Origin: DATLSM01 sp963722965
Lineage (GTDB): Bacteria; Actinomycetota; Thermoleophilia; Solirubrobacterales; 70-9
Assembly: GCA_963722965.1 (NCBI GenBank)
Contig: CAVROX010000003.1
Location: forward strand, 3,273-67,272
Direction: 5' to 3'
Length of the DNA stretch: 64,000 bases
Below the pieces are notes generated by a model. It did not search any database and was not told the origin of the DNA. It saw nothing but the letters and a program-made list of their open reading frames with translations. The position numbers were made by a program, and so were the translations under genes. Of the stretch, positions 19,538 through 27,696 are shown piece after piece; position 1 is the first letter of the stretch; the number at the start of each line of letters is the position of its first letter.

Positions 19538-19801
19538 CTACGCCTGCGCGATGACTTCTCCAACCTCGACGCTGTCGATCGTCACAGCCTCGGCGGGGCC
19601 ACCGGCCATCTGGTCAACGAGGGCCTGGGCCCCAGGCTCTGAGTCAAACACAGCGATCGAGGTCCCTTTCTCTTGCGAGAGAGCGACCCAGTAGCCCGCG
19701 ACGAATCCAGGTGCCGCGGAGACTCGCGGCACGAGCTCTTTCAGCTCGGCCTGAGCGGCAGAGAGATCCTTGATGGTGACGTTGATGACGACTGCGTGCA
19801 T
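19538..19801 (-). CDS. Small dimeric alpha/beta-barrel protein (ABM/EthD-like)
   Basis: 87 residues starting HAVVINVTIKDLSAAQAELK and containing SAAPGFVAGYWVALSQEKGT and a DSEPGAQALVDQM helix, the pattern of antibiotic-biosynthesis monooxygenase-like ferredoxin-fold proteins that dimerise. No cofactor motif is visible and the substrate is unknown. It stands alone and is convergent with the secreted repeat gene. Confidence 0.78.
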   Translation of the reverse strand: MHAVVINVTIKDLSAAQAELKELVPRVSAAPGFVAGYWVALSQEKGTSIAVFDSEPGAQALVDQMAGGPAEAVTIDSVEVGEVIAQA

Positions 19802-20188
19802 GGGACCACCTTTCTTTGGCTGCGGGCGAGCATATGCGGTGGCGAGAACCTAGGTCAATCTCACCCGCCCTCGCCACCCCTGGTCCCACGACCTGCCCGG
19901 GCTGGGTGTGGCGTCGCAATCCCACCCCTAACCTCGGCGTTGTTCAAACGCCTGAACGAGTGATGTTCTCAATCAGGGCAAGGCCCACTAAGCTCGTGTC
20001 GATGTCGGGACTCGCATGATGGGTGATCCGACGCAGTTGACAAGGCGGCGGAAAAGGAGACCGAAAAAGCCCAATCTGAACTCTATCGGCAGGCCCAAGG
20101 TAGCCGCCTTGGAACGTCGCGTAGTTCCGCTTGGGTTCAGTGTGCCTCTTGAGCCTACCGCGCGGTTCGCCTTCATCTCCCGCCTGAC
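19802..20188. other. Intergenic region, nothing seen
   Basis: About 390 nt with no family-like frame, strong hairpin or repeat. Confidence 0.4.
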
Positions 20189-20799
20189 TCAGACTCTGTC
20201 CAGCTGCTTCAGCTGCTCGATCGCCGCGCCGACATGCGTGAGATATCGCTTTACGACTTCTTGGACGAACGGCTCCGAAGCGTGGTCGGGAAGTGCACGC
20301 AAAAGGTTCAGCCGGCTCTTGGCTATCCAAGCTGAGAGGTCGGGCTCGCTTAGCCACCGTCCCTCCGTTTTCCATGTGAGGCTCATCATGCGCGGCCAGT
20401 CCTCGATGCTGCTGGCATATGGATTGGCTGGACAGAGCCTGTTCTTTTCCGCGTCATCATCCCGGTTGGCCTCGACGAAGCCGACGAGGGCTGCGTTGAA
20501 ACAAGGCGAGAGGTGTCTCACCTCTTGGAGCACGATCCGATCGGGCTGGAAGATCGGCGTGGCGGCGGCGTCTTTCAGGCCGAGCGCCGTGCAGTCCACG
20601 TGCAGCGTGTTGGGGCTGGTCTCAATTTCTCCACAGTCGAGCACGAGCCGGTCTGCCACGATTCGGCGTACCCGGCCGAGCCTGATGAAGTCTTCAATTT
20701 GCCGAAGCGCGGCTAGCTCGCGGGCGCTGAGCATGGTGCCGCGATACATGGTGGCCGGCACCCTCGGATCGATACGGGTCAGTCGCCCCGAGGCCTCTA

Positions 20800-20826
20800 G
20801 TGCACTGTCTCTAAAATAGCTTGACA
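20800..20826 (+). repeat. Left terminal inverted repeat of the IS630 element
   Basis: Pairs with 21910-21936. Differences fall at positions 7, 18, 19 and 24 of 27. The conserved core is GTCTCTAAAA. Confidence 0.92.
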
Positions 20827-20846
20827 TAGAGGAGCAGTTGTTATAG
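20821..20846 (+). promoter_or_regulatory. Possible transposase promoter at the IS left end
   Basis: TTGACA at 20821 and TTATAG at 20841, spaced 14 nt, which is short of the usual 17. It overlaps the inner end of the terminal repeat, so transposase binding could repress it. A start point near 20853 would make the transposase message nearly leaderless. Confidence 0.35.
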
Positions 20847-20855
20847 CGTCGGAGC

Positions 20856-21939
20856 GTGGCAGCGACTGCGCCTGCTGAGGTCTCCGAAGAGCAGCGAGCG
20901 CTGCTTGAGCGCTGGGTGAAGGCGCACGGCACCCCGCAGAGCATCGCGATGCGGGCCCGGATCGTGCTGATGGCAGCCGACGGTGCATCAAACAGTGCGA
21001 TTGCCCGAGCGCTGAGTGTGAGTCGCCCGACGGTGATCATGTGGCGGGAGCGCTTCGCCGAGGGTGGTCCTGAGGCACTCACCGAGGTGAAGGAGGGTCG
21101 CGGGCGAAAGCGCACGATCTCTGCGGCGAAGGTGAAGGAGATCGTCCAGGCGACGACGCAGAGCACGCCTCCAGGGCAGACGCACTGGAGCTGTCGCTCG
21201 ATGGCCAAGGCCCAGGGCGTCAGCCCGGCGAGCGTGCAGCGCATCTGGGACGCGCACGGGCTGGCGCCCCACCGGGTGCGAGCGTTCAAGCTCTCCACCG
21301 ATCCCCGCTTCACCGAGAAGCTGACCGACGTCGTCGGCCTCTACCTCAACCCGCCCGAGAAGGCGCTGGTCCTGTGCGTGGATGAGAAGAGCCAGATCCA
21401 GGCGCTCGATCGCACCCAGCCGAGCCTGCCGATGAAGCGCGGCCGCGCCGGGACGATGACCCACGACTACAAGCGCAACGGGACCACCACCCTGTTCGCG
21501 GCGCTCAACACGCTTGACGGCAGCGTGATCGGGCAGTGCCTGCCCCGCCACCGCCACCAGGAGTTCCTCAAGTTCCTGCGCCGCCTCGATCGCGAGTTAC
21601 CTGAGGAGCTCGAGCTGCACCTGATCCTCGACAACTACCGAACCCACAAGCACGCCGAGGTGAACGCCTGGTTGGAGCGCCACCCGCGCTTTCACCTGCA
21701 CTTCACGCCGACCTCGAGCTCGTGGTTAAACCTTGTCGAGCGCTGGTTGGTTCAGAGAGCTCACCGACAAGGCGATCCGCCGTGGTGTCTTCTACAGCGT
21801 CCCCGACCTGATCGCCGCGATCGAGGACTACCTGAAGGCCCACAACGAGGAACCCAAACCGTTCGTCTGGACCGCCTCGATCGACTCGATTCTCGAGAAG
21901 GTCGGGCGGTGTAAAGCCGTTTTAGAGACGGTGCACTAG
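20856..21939 (+). CDS. IS630-family DDE transposase, 4-bp frame break near the C-terminus
   Basis: The N-terminal helix-turn-helix (SNSAIARALSVSRPTVIMWR) and a second DNA-binding part precede the catalytic core: VLCVDEKSQIQALDR (first Asp), LHLILDNYRTHKH (second Asp) and SSWLNLVERW (Glu). Directly after the Glu motif a TGGT unit is duplicated (about 21745-21752), shifting the frame. Removing it gives WFRELTDKAIRRGVF through AVLETVH to the stop. The stop TAG at 21937-21939 is made of the duplicated target TA plus the next host G. The break may be a sequencing error or may have silenced the element. Confidence 0.9.
21910..21936 (-). repeat. Right terminal inverted repeat of the IS630 element
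   Basis: Reverse complement of the left repeat apart from four positions. It encodes the last codons of the transposase and is followed directly by the duplicated TA. Confidence 0.92.
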
Positions 21940-22713
21940 TCGCTCGAAGAGGTCGTCGATGTTCCTCGCTTCGGTACCAGCTTCGACGTCTAGAGCGTTC
22001 CCCTCCATGAGCGCGCCAACCTGCTCCAGCGGCTGAAAGTGGCTGCGGTCGTAGAACCACGCGTCGCGCGGCCGTACCCAGCGGATTCGATCTGGCTGAA
22101 CGTCGTTGTCGAGAAGCCAGATGCACGCATCCACAGCAGTTTTCCCGGACCCGAGTACCGCGTAGGAGCAGTCTGGCTGCGCCGCCGCCGGCAGATCGTT
22201 GATGGGGACGAGCCGAACGTCCGACGCAACCTGGAACGGGACAGCGTGGGTCGCCGGAATCGACGCCTCCAGGTATCGAGCATCGACAACCTTGCGACGA
22301 ACGTCCACATCGTGAAGCTCTCCGGTGCTCAGGTCTCTGATCTGCTCACCGTCACTCGCAGGGCCCAGGTGCTCGTGGCCGCTGAGCACGCGGGCGCGGC
22401 CTGTCTTCGTGAGCCGTCCGGCCGCCTCGGCTAAATTCTCAGAGACCTCGCCGCCGGTCGCCCGCTCGTAGTATCCGGCGTTCTCGCCGCCCGGGTCGAT
22501 GCGGTCCTCACCCAGCGCCAGCGAGTTCACGCCATAGTAGGCGGAAGGTGTGTGTAGGCGAACGAATGGATAGGCATCGACCCAGTGACCTCCGGGGTCC
22601 TGTCGAATGTCGATCAACGTCAACTCAACGTCCGCCTCGCTCAGCAGAGCATCAGCGAAGGCGAGACCTCTCGCCCCGGCTCCCACGATCAGATAATCGG
22701 TCTCGACGCGCAT

Positions 22714-23243
22714 ATCCTCCCTCTGGCTCTACGCTGAGAGCCGGTCCTGCGTTCGACCGGAACGAAAATAGCTTAGGGCCGCGCGATTAGGGAAGTCGGT
22801 GCCGCGTGTTCTGGCAATCCTGACGGCATCTCGAACACCGCTGGGGCAACGCTGATTGAGACCTGAACCTTCAGCTCCTCGATGGTCCGGTCCCCGTCCG
22901 GTTGCACAGTGATCGAGCCTCCGGCCGCGGAGGTCGTCGAGACTCGCCACGGCGTTTGCAGATCGGGGGCAGGGCTGGCGCGGACCGGGCCAGCACTCAG
23001 GGCCTTACGGGAGGCGGTTGGACCGCGTGCTGGTCGGTGCGCAAGGAATCGGCTTAGGGCGCCGGATGATCCGACGCCGTTGACGCTGCTGCGGCGGCGC
23101 GAGTGCGCCACCGCAGCTAACGTTTCTTGAGATTTCCCGCTTTTGCCGCAGGCGGTATTACTTGATCCCGGTGTATGCAGTGGTCCGGCGAGGCTGTCCG
23201 AAATGGATGCTCGCAAACCCGGTTCGCTGATACTCTCGTCTGT
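22714..23243. other. Intergenic region, nothing convincing
   Basis: About 530 nt between divergent genes. A minus-strand frame (22773-23357) is open but low-complexity, Ser/Arg/Pro-rich and not family-like. Confidence 0.4.
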
Positions 23244-23903
23244 ATGCCACGCCGTGGCTTTCGGGCACCGATAATAAGCAGACAGGTCACGAGGACCGCG
23301 CTGCTCGTGATGCTTGCGGCGTTGATCACGCTCCCAGCCTTCGCGGTGGCGTCTCACAATAGTTCGCCGAGAGTCCCGGACTGCTCGGCTTTGTCACGCG
23401 GCGCAATTGCGAATCTGGCGGGGACCGGCCCGCTCAAGCTCGAAAAGAAGGTGGGCAACCTATGCACTTTTACGGGCAAAATTCCCAAGCACTACAAACC
23501 CGCGCTTGTAATCCAGATCGTCCCCTGGAGTAAGCAACTGTTCTCCGTGGCCGAACACGACGCCGTGCACTCGGCCGCGCGCGAACACGAGCAGTTCGGC
23601 GTCGTGAGCCGAGCGCTGAAGGTCGGGAAGAAGGCATTCTTTGTGACCGGCACGATGACGAGCGCATCGCTACCGCCATGTGGGTCTGAAGAAGCACCGG
23701 CGCCATCGCCGCTGGAAGTGCGTACCGGCCCAATCTGTGCCGGTGAGCCCTCGGCCACGCACATCACTGTGATCGGGTACGGACCCTCGCCCGGCGGCGC
23801 AGAGTTGATGGTATCAGCCGGCGGCGTCGCTCAGCAGGGCGACATCTCGTTGATTCACGTGATCACCCTGGTCAAGGACCTCATCTCTGGCAAAATCCAT
23901 TGA
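23244..23903 (+). CDS. Secreted protein of unknown function
   Basis: ATG at 23244 gives a basic N-terminus and signal peptide (RTALLVMLAALITLPAFAVA), then about 180 residues with four cysteines in two probable pairs (VPDCSAL and NLCTFTG; PPCGSE and PICAGE). It has the general look of DUF3558-like lipoprotein sensors (CSALS, CTF motifs) but lacks a lipobox, so this is only a resemblance. The longer frame upstream to 23175 is not signal-like. Confidence 0.7.
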   Translation: MPRRGFRAPIISRQVTRTALLVMLAALITLPAFAVASHNSSPRVPDCSALSRGAIANLAGTGPLKLEKKVGNLCTFTGKIPKHYKPALVIQIVPWSKQLFSVAEHDAVHSAAREHEQFGVVSRALKVGKKAFFVTGTMTSASLPPCGSEEAPAPSPLEVRTGPICAGEPSATHITVIGYGPSPGGAELMVSAGGVAQQGDISLIHVITLVKDLISGKIH

Positions 23904-24817
23904 ATTGGGCTGCGTCACAAGCCCGAAAGCTGATTGAGCATCGTTGCGCAGTCCGGTGAGAAGCCGACCGCGCGACGGATAACTGAGAAGCTATCACCAT
24001 CGACCTAGTAGGTATGACCGCCCGTCTTGAGCGCCTCCTAGAAGTTGATTAGGCCGCTGAGTAGGAGTGCTTTCTAGCGGTCGGCTGTGGGTGACTAGTA
24101 CCGATATTCTTCTTTTGGCTCGGCCTGTCTGCCCTCCGTAATAGGAACGGATGGCTCACCTTCTTCTTCTTCTTCTTCTTGGGGATCTCCCTCCCGATCC
24201 CGTGGATTTTCGTTGCCTTCAGCGATCCCAGGTATGGGACCAAGTCAGCGTAGGCGACCGAGAGTGGATGGCGATTCCGGACGAGACGTTCCCTGCAGGC
24301 ACGGGCGTCGACAGTGAGCTACTGCGAGATCGCGAGTTCAGCCGCAGCGAGATTGTCGAGACTCGCCGGGTTGTCCGTCGGGTAGGGCGGGAGTGGTCCG
24401 GGTGCTGGGAGGACTCGCTGCCCCTGAGCAAAGTTGGGGCCGCATGCTGGGCGGTTGGCTGCGGAACTGTTGAAGGCGCCCGATCATCGACGTCGTTGAC
24501 GCGGCGGCGTACAAGCGTTGGCACAGATGATGAACGGGGGTCTCCATGGCACCCAGAAACATTACTGAGGCCGTATCTTGACGCTGACCACATCTAAACC
24601 CGCGTTCAGTACGCTCGTTACTTAAACTGCTGCATAGTGTCGTCCGGCGCCTGTGTCAGCGAGAAGGACAGCAGGATGAGTGGTGTAGGTCGCATCTGTG
24701 ACAACGAGCGGTGCGTTTCGTGGTGCCCCTGCATCAATCGGGAGGCGGCAGGTCTTTGTCTTATCAAGTCGCCATGGGAGGGTTCATTACTCAAAGTATG
24801 AGGGTCTTGCCCCTGGT
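23904..24817. other. Long non-coding or decayed stretch
   Basis: About 910 nt without a gene I can support. Frames at 24151-24597 (plus) and 24219-24593 (minus) overlap each other and neither shows a family. It contains the CTT microsatellite listed separately. It may be decayed sequence. Confidence 0.4.
24160..24180 (+). repeat. (CTT)7 microsatellite
   Basis: Seven perfect CTT units in a GC-rich genome. If the frame at 24151 were translated, it would encode a run of leucines and so a very hydrophobic start. Confidence 0.9.
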
Positions 24818-25219
24818 CTACTCTCCCCAGCCGTCGTAAGCGGTGATTTTCTCCTCCATATCGAACCAGTACTCACGAAAGGCGGTGCATCGGCCGTCGG
24901 TTTCATCGAGTTGAGCTACAAGGCACCCGGCAATCGCCGCCTCCTCGGCTCCCTTGGTCGCCGTAACCCAAAACTCAGCCGCAACGCGATTCCCGTCGAT
25001 CACCGGCTTTCCCATGCGCACGCTCACGGTGCCCTGCGCGGCCTTCTCCTTTTCGACGTATTGCCGTAACGCCTCTCGTCCAACGATAGTTTCTTCTGGA
25101 TGGGCGACATAGACGACATCATCACTGTGGAGGGCGACGAAGCTCTCGACGTCCCAACTTTCCCAGGTTTGTCCGTAGTGCTCGACGTAGGCCGCGGCCA
25201 CTTCTCGGTCCAAACTCAT
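24818..25219 (-). CDS. SnoaL-like / NTF2-fold protein
   Basis: 133 residues of the NTF2-like cone fold: REVAAAYVEHYGQTWESWD, FVALHSDDVVYVAHPEETIV, GREALRQYVEKEKAAQG, and a C-terminal FREYWFDMEEKI. These small proteins act as isomerases, cyclases or binding modules and the role here is open. ATG at 25219 has a near-ideal ribosome site (AAAGGAGGAG). It is divergent from the OsmC gene, with a shared 130-nt promoter gap. Confidence 0.85.
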   Translation of the reverse strand: MSLDREVAAAYVEHYGQTWESWDVESFVALHSDDVVYVAHPEETIVGREALRQYVEKEKAAQGTVSVRMGKPVIDGNRVAAEFWVTATKGAEEAAIAGCLVAQLDETDGRCTAFREYWFDMEEKITAYDGWGE

Positions 25220-25351
25220 GACTCCTCCTTTGCGGAGTTACGCGGCAGGATGCGCATGCGGTTGGTTTGCGCGACCCAGAAGTATCCTGCAGATTGGGCT
25301 CCAGGTCGGCGATAGTGGGTGGGGGGACGAAAGAGCAGTTAACCTGCTCGG

Positions 25352-25864
25352 ATGGAGCGCGATGAGCTGCGGGCGATTCAGGCGCCGTTGAAGAAGCGCT
25401 ACGGCGAGGAGCCCGCGGCGGCCCTGGTCACCCTCTCGGCAAGCGGCAGCTTAGGCGAGGGTGTTTCGTGCTCGGTAAACACCGGGCGCTCTTTGGCTGA
25501 GGCAGGGCTGCATCCAGCCTCTGGCGGAGATGGTTCGCTGCTGTGCTCGGGAGACATGCTGCTTGAAGCGCTGGTCGCTTGCGCCGGCGTGACGCTGCGG
25601 GCCGTGGCCACCTCGCTTGGCATCCCCGTCCAGGCAGGCAGGGTATGCGCAGCGGGCGACATCGACTTCCGCGGCACGATGGCGGTCGACCGCACCGCCC
25701 CGGTTGGCTTCCGCGCTATCCGCCTCAGCTTCGACCTCGAAACCGACGCAAGCCAAGACGAGCTGGACACCCTGCTGGAGCTGACTGAGCGCTATTGCGT
25801 AGTTCTTCAGAGCCTTGCTAACCCCCCGGAGCTGTCAGTCACGACTACCGTCAGAGAGTCCTAA
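25352..25864 (+). CDS. OsmC/Ohr-family peroxiredoxin-like protein
   Basis: 170 residues. The OsmC fold reduces organic hydroperoxides with two cysteines. The first is in the central helix (MLLEALVACAGVTLRAVA, about residue 75) and the second in LTERYCVVLQSLANPP (about residue 150). Spacing fits the OsmC-like branch. ATG at 25352 is the first good start. It may form a divergent stress unit with the SnoaL gene. Confidence 0.88.
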   Translation: MERDELRAIQAPLKKRYGEEPAAALVTLSASGSLGEGVSCSVNTGRSLAEAGLHPASGGDGSLLCSGDMLLEALVACAGVTLRAVATSLGIPVQAGRVCAAGDIDFRGTMAVDRTAPVGFRAIRLSFDLETDASQDELDTLLELTERYCVVLQSLANPPELSVTTTVRES

Positions 25865-26176
25865 GGTTCGAAAACTCTTCGAAAGGGCCCTGACAGCGAA
25901 CCTCGCGCCTGAAAAAAGTATTTGGGGGCGATTCGCCCAGTGCCCCTAAAGCGCACTTCGAGAACCCCCGCATTCATTCATCGCACAGGGGTGACCAGGC
26001 CCAATCCAGTGTTGCGGTCGCTTTTCCGAGAGCGCTCGACTTGACTACATGCGCGCGACCTATTCCGCGCTCGGCCCGGGGGGGCGCGGCGGGGCGAGGG
26101 CGGAAGTTGCGCGGAGAAGGGCCTTGAGGATAGGTTTGGGTCCCGGTCAATCGGCAGCGCAGAGAGAAGGGCGGAT
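25865..26176. other. Intergenic region upstream of the methyltransferase
   Basis: About 310 nt, GC-rich, with no gene or clear hairpin. A frame antisense to the methyltransferase extends through it and is a shadow. Confidence 0.4.
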
Positions 26177-26983
26177 ATGAACGCGAACAAGGCTTTATGG
26201 GAGAAGGGCGACTTCACCCGCATCGCGGAAAGCATGCGAGAGAGCGGAGAGTCGCTTGTCAAGGATTTGGGCCTCACCAAAGGACTCCGCATGCTCGACC
26301 TCGGCTGTGGCGACGGGACAACCGCGTTGCCGGCGGCCCAGCTCGGAGCAGACGTTCTTGGCGTCGACCTCGCCAGCAACTTGGTTGCGGCAGGCAACTC
26401 GCGTGCTGAGGCCCTTGGCCTGACCAACTGCAGGTTCCAAGAGGGCGATGCAACGGATCTGCACGAGCTTGCCGATGAGAGCTTTGATCTCGTCATCAGC
26501 ATCTTCGGGGCGATGTTTGCTCCCAGGCCGTTCGATGTGGCCAAGGAAATGGTCCGGGTGACGAGGCCCGGTGGCCGAATCGTGATGGGCAACTGGATCC
26601 CGAATGATCCGACCTTGGTGGCCCAGATCTTGAAGGTCAGCTCCTTGTATTCGCCGCCGCCTCCGGAGGGCTTCGTCAGCCCCATGACCTGGGGCGTCGA
26701 GGACAACGTGGTCGAGCGGTTCACGGCAGCCGGTATCCCTGAGGATCGGATCTCATTCCAGAGGGACACATATACCTTTAACTTTCCCAATCCTCCATCC
26801 GAGGTGGTGACCTTATTCAGGAACTATTACGGGCCCACCATGAACGCTTTCGAGGCAGCAGAAGCCAACGGTCGCGAGGCTGAACTCCAGGCTGAGCTGG
26901 AGGCCCTGTTTAACGAACAGAACACCAGCGATGAGGGCACTTCGATCTCGGCAACCTTCCTGAGAGTGACGGTCAGGCCGTAG
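26177..26983 (+). CDS. Class I SAM-dependent methyltransferase
   Basis: 268 residues. Motif I is LRMLDLGCGDGTTALPAAQL (about residues 36-55), the acidic strand-2 end is VLGVDLASN, and motif II/III lies around FDLVISIFGAMFAPRPFD. RPGGRIVMGNW is the post-III strand. It belongs to the UbiE/Coq5-like small-molecule methyltransferases. The substrate is unknown and the neighbours give no pathway hint. Confidence 0.88.
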   Translation: MNANKALWEKGDFTRIAESMRESGESLVKDLGLTKGLRMLDLGCGDGTTALPAAQLGADVLGVDLASNLVAAGNSRAEALGLTNCRFQEGDATDLHELADESFDLVISIFGAMFAPRPFDVAKEMVRVTRPGGRIVMGNWIPNDPTLVAQILKVSSLYSPPPPEGFVSPMTWGVEDNVVERFTAAGIPEDRISFQRDTYTFNFPNPPSEVVTLFRNYYGPTMNAFEAAEANGREAELQAELEALFNEQNTSDEGTSISATFLRVTVRP

Positions 26984-27250
26984 AGCTCAGCCGCCAGGAG
27001 CCATATGGCGCCAATCCCCACTGCCCGCCCACGGTGGATTAGCCTAATCGATCAATCCGACTTGGCGTAGGAGGGATACGGAGTCGGAATAGACTTCCTT
27101 CCGTTTGATCAAGCCGGCACTCGAACATGAAGGAGTTGCGGGTCACGAAGACCATAGGATCTTGTTGCCTTCGACCCGTCGCAGACGGCGACCCTGCTGA
27201 TCGGTGGCGACAAGGAAGGGGAAGCGCCACCGGCTGGCTGGCCAATGTCT

Positions 27251-27261
27251 GACTGTGGCAC
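27251..27261 (+). repeat. Single copy of the 11-bp motif GACTGTGGCAC
   Basis: An isolated copy preceded by TCT as in the larger repeats. It suggests an older, eroded repeat unit between 27.0 and 27.3 kb. Confidence 0.7.
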
Positions 27262-27338
27262 CGCGGCCCTTGAAGAGATTTAGGCTGTCTTTGGCTGTCT
27301 GGTACTTAGCCCGTATCCCGCTTGCCAGAGCCGTTTCC

Positions 27339-27546
27339 CGACAGAAAACGCCCCGCCTAGGGCGAGGCGCTTCGGGGTTACTACAGGGAGGAGAGAAGCC
27401 TCCCGCACGGCTCTGGAATGGGGAAAACCGCATGGTTAAGCCAAACGCTGTCCTGTAGATTCCGGTTGTTCCCGGTTGTTTCGGGGTCTGACTGTGGCAC
27501 CGATTTGGTAGAAGCCGGGCGAAGTGGCGCGATGGCGGATCGGCTC
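27339..27546 (+). repeat. Dispersed repeat copy R1 (full length)
   Basis: Order of parts: ACAGAAAACGCCCCGCCTAG with an imperfect hairpin, the GGGGTTACTACAGGGAGG box with a GGGAGG/CCTCCC stem, an ATGGGGAAAACCGCATGG block, CCGGTTGTT tandems, GGGGTCTGACTGTGGCAC (ending 27500), and a tail shared only with R2 (GGCGCGATGGCGGATCG). Frames predicted across it on the minus strand are by-products of the repeat. It lies 150 nt upstream of the cyclase gene. Confidence 0.85.
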
Positions 27547-27696
27547 CTGCGCCCCCTTCTCGTCCTGAGCGACAGCGTCGGGGCCGCTTCCCCGCACGTC
27601 CGCAATGCCACGGAAGCATTCATGCCTGCTCGGCGGCGAACCTGGCTGGGCTCCAGACTGCGAGTGTCGCACGGCTGCGAGTAGGTTTGGGCAGCG

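Larger units (their letters stand above)
20800..21936 (+). mobile_element. IS630-family insertion sequence (1137 bp) with TA target duplication
   Basis: The ends are 27-bp inverted repeats beginning GTGCAC (20800-20826 and 21910-21936, 23 of 27 identical), flanked on both sides by TA (20798-20799 and 21937-21938), the IS630/mariner target signature. It carries one DDE transposase gene on the plus strand. Excision in silico restores the interrupted flavoprotein frame exactly, which fixes both boundaries. Confidence 0.95.
20189..22713 (-). pseudogene. FAD/NAD(P)-dependent oxidoreductase gene split by an IS630 insertion
   Basis: The 5' part (22713 to 21939) encodes a Rossmann FAD domain: YLIVGAGARGLAFADALL with GxGxxG, GGHWVDAYPFVRLH, and later YAVLGSGKTAVDACIWLL, the NAD(P)-binding repeat. 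Reading stops at the insertion. The 3' part (20797 to 20189) continues in the same frame with LEASGRLTRIDPRVPATMYR through TLHVDCTALGL to the stop. Removing 20800-21936 and one TA copy restores one continuous frame of about 460 residues across DDLFERLEASGRLTR. The intact protein would resemble a class B-type flavoprotein monooxygenase. As sequenced it should be inactive. Confidence 0.88.

Noticed and set aside
22773..23357. 194-residue minus-strand frame
   Set aside because: Low-complexity composition, no start context, and overlap with the signal-peptide gene at 23244.
25978..26790. Long minus-strand frame antisense to the methyltransferase
   Set aside because: It is a shadow of a well-supported gene, Ser/Arg-rich and without family motifs.
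27143..27619. Overlapping minus-strand frames across repeat R1 (and similar ones over R2, R3 and R5)
   Set aside because: They share sequence only because the DNA repeat is shared. Frames are not kept between copies, so they are not a protein family.
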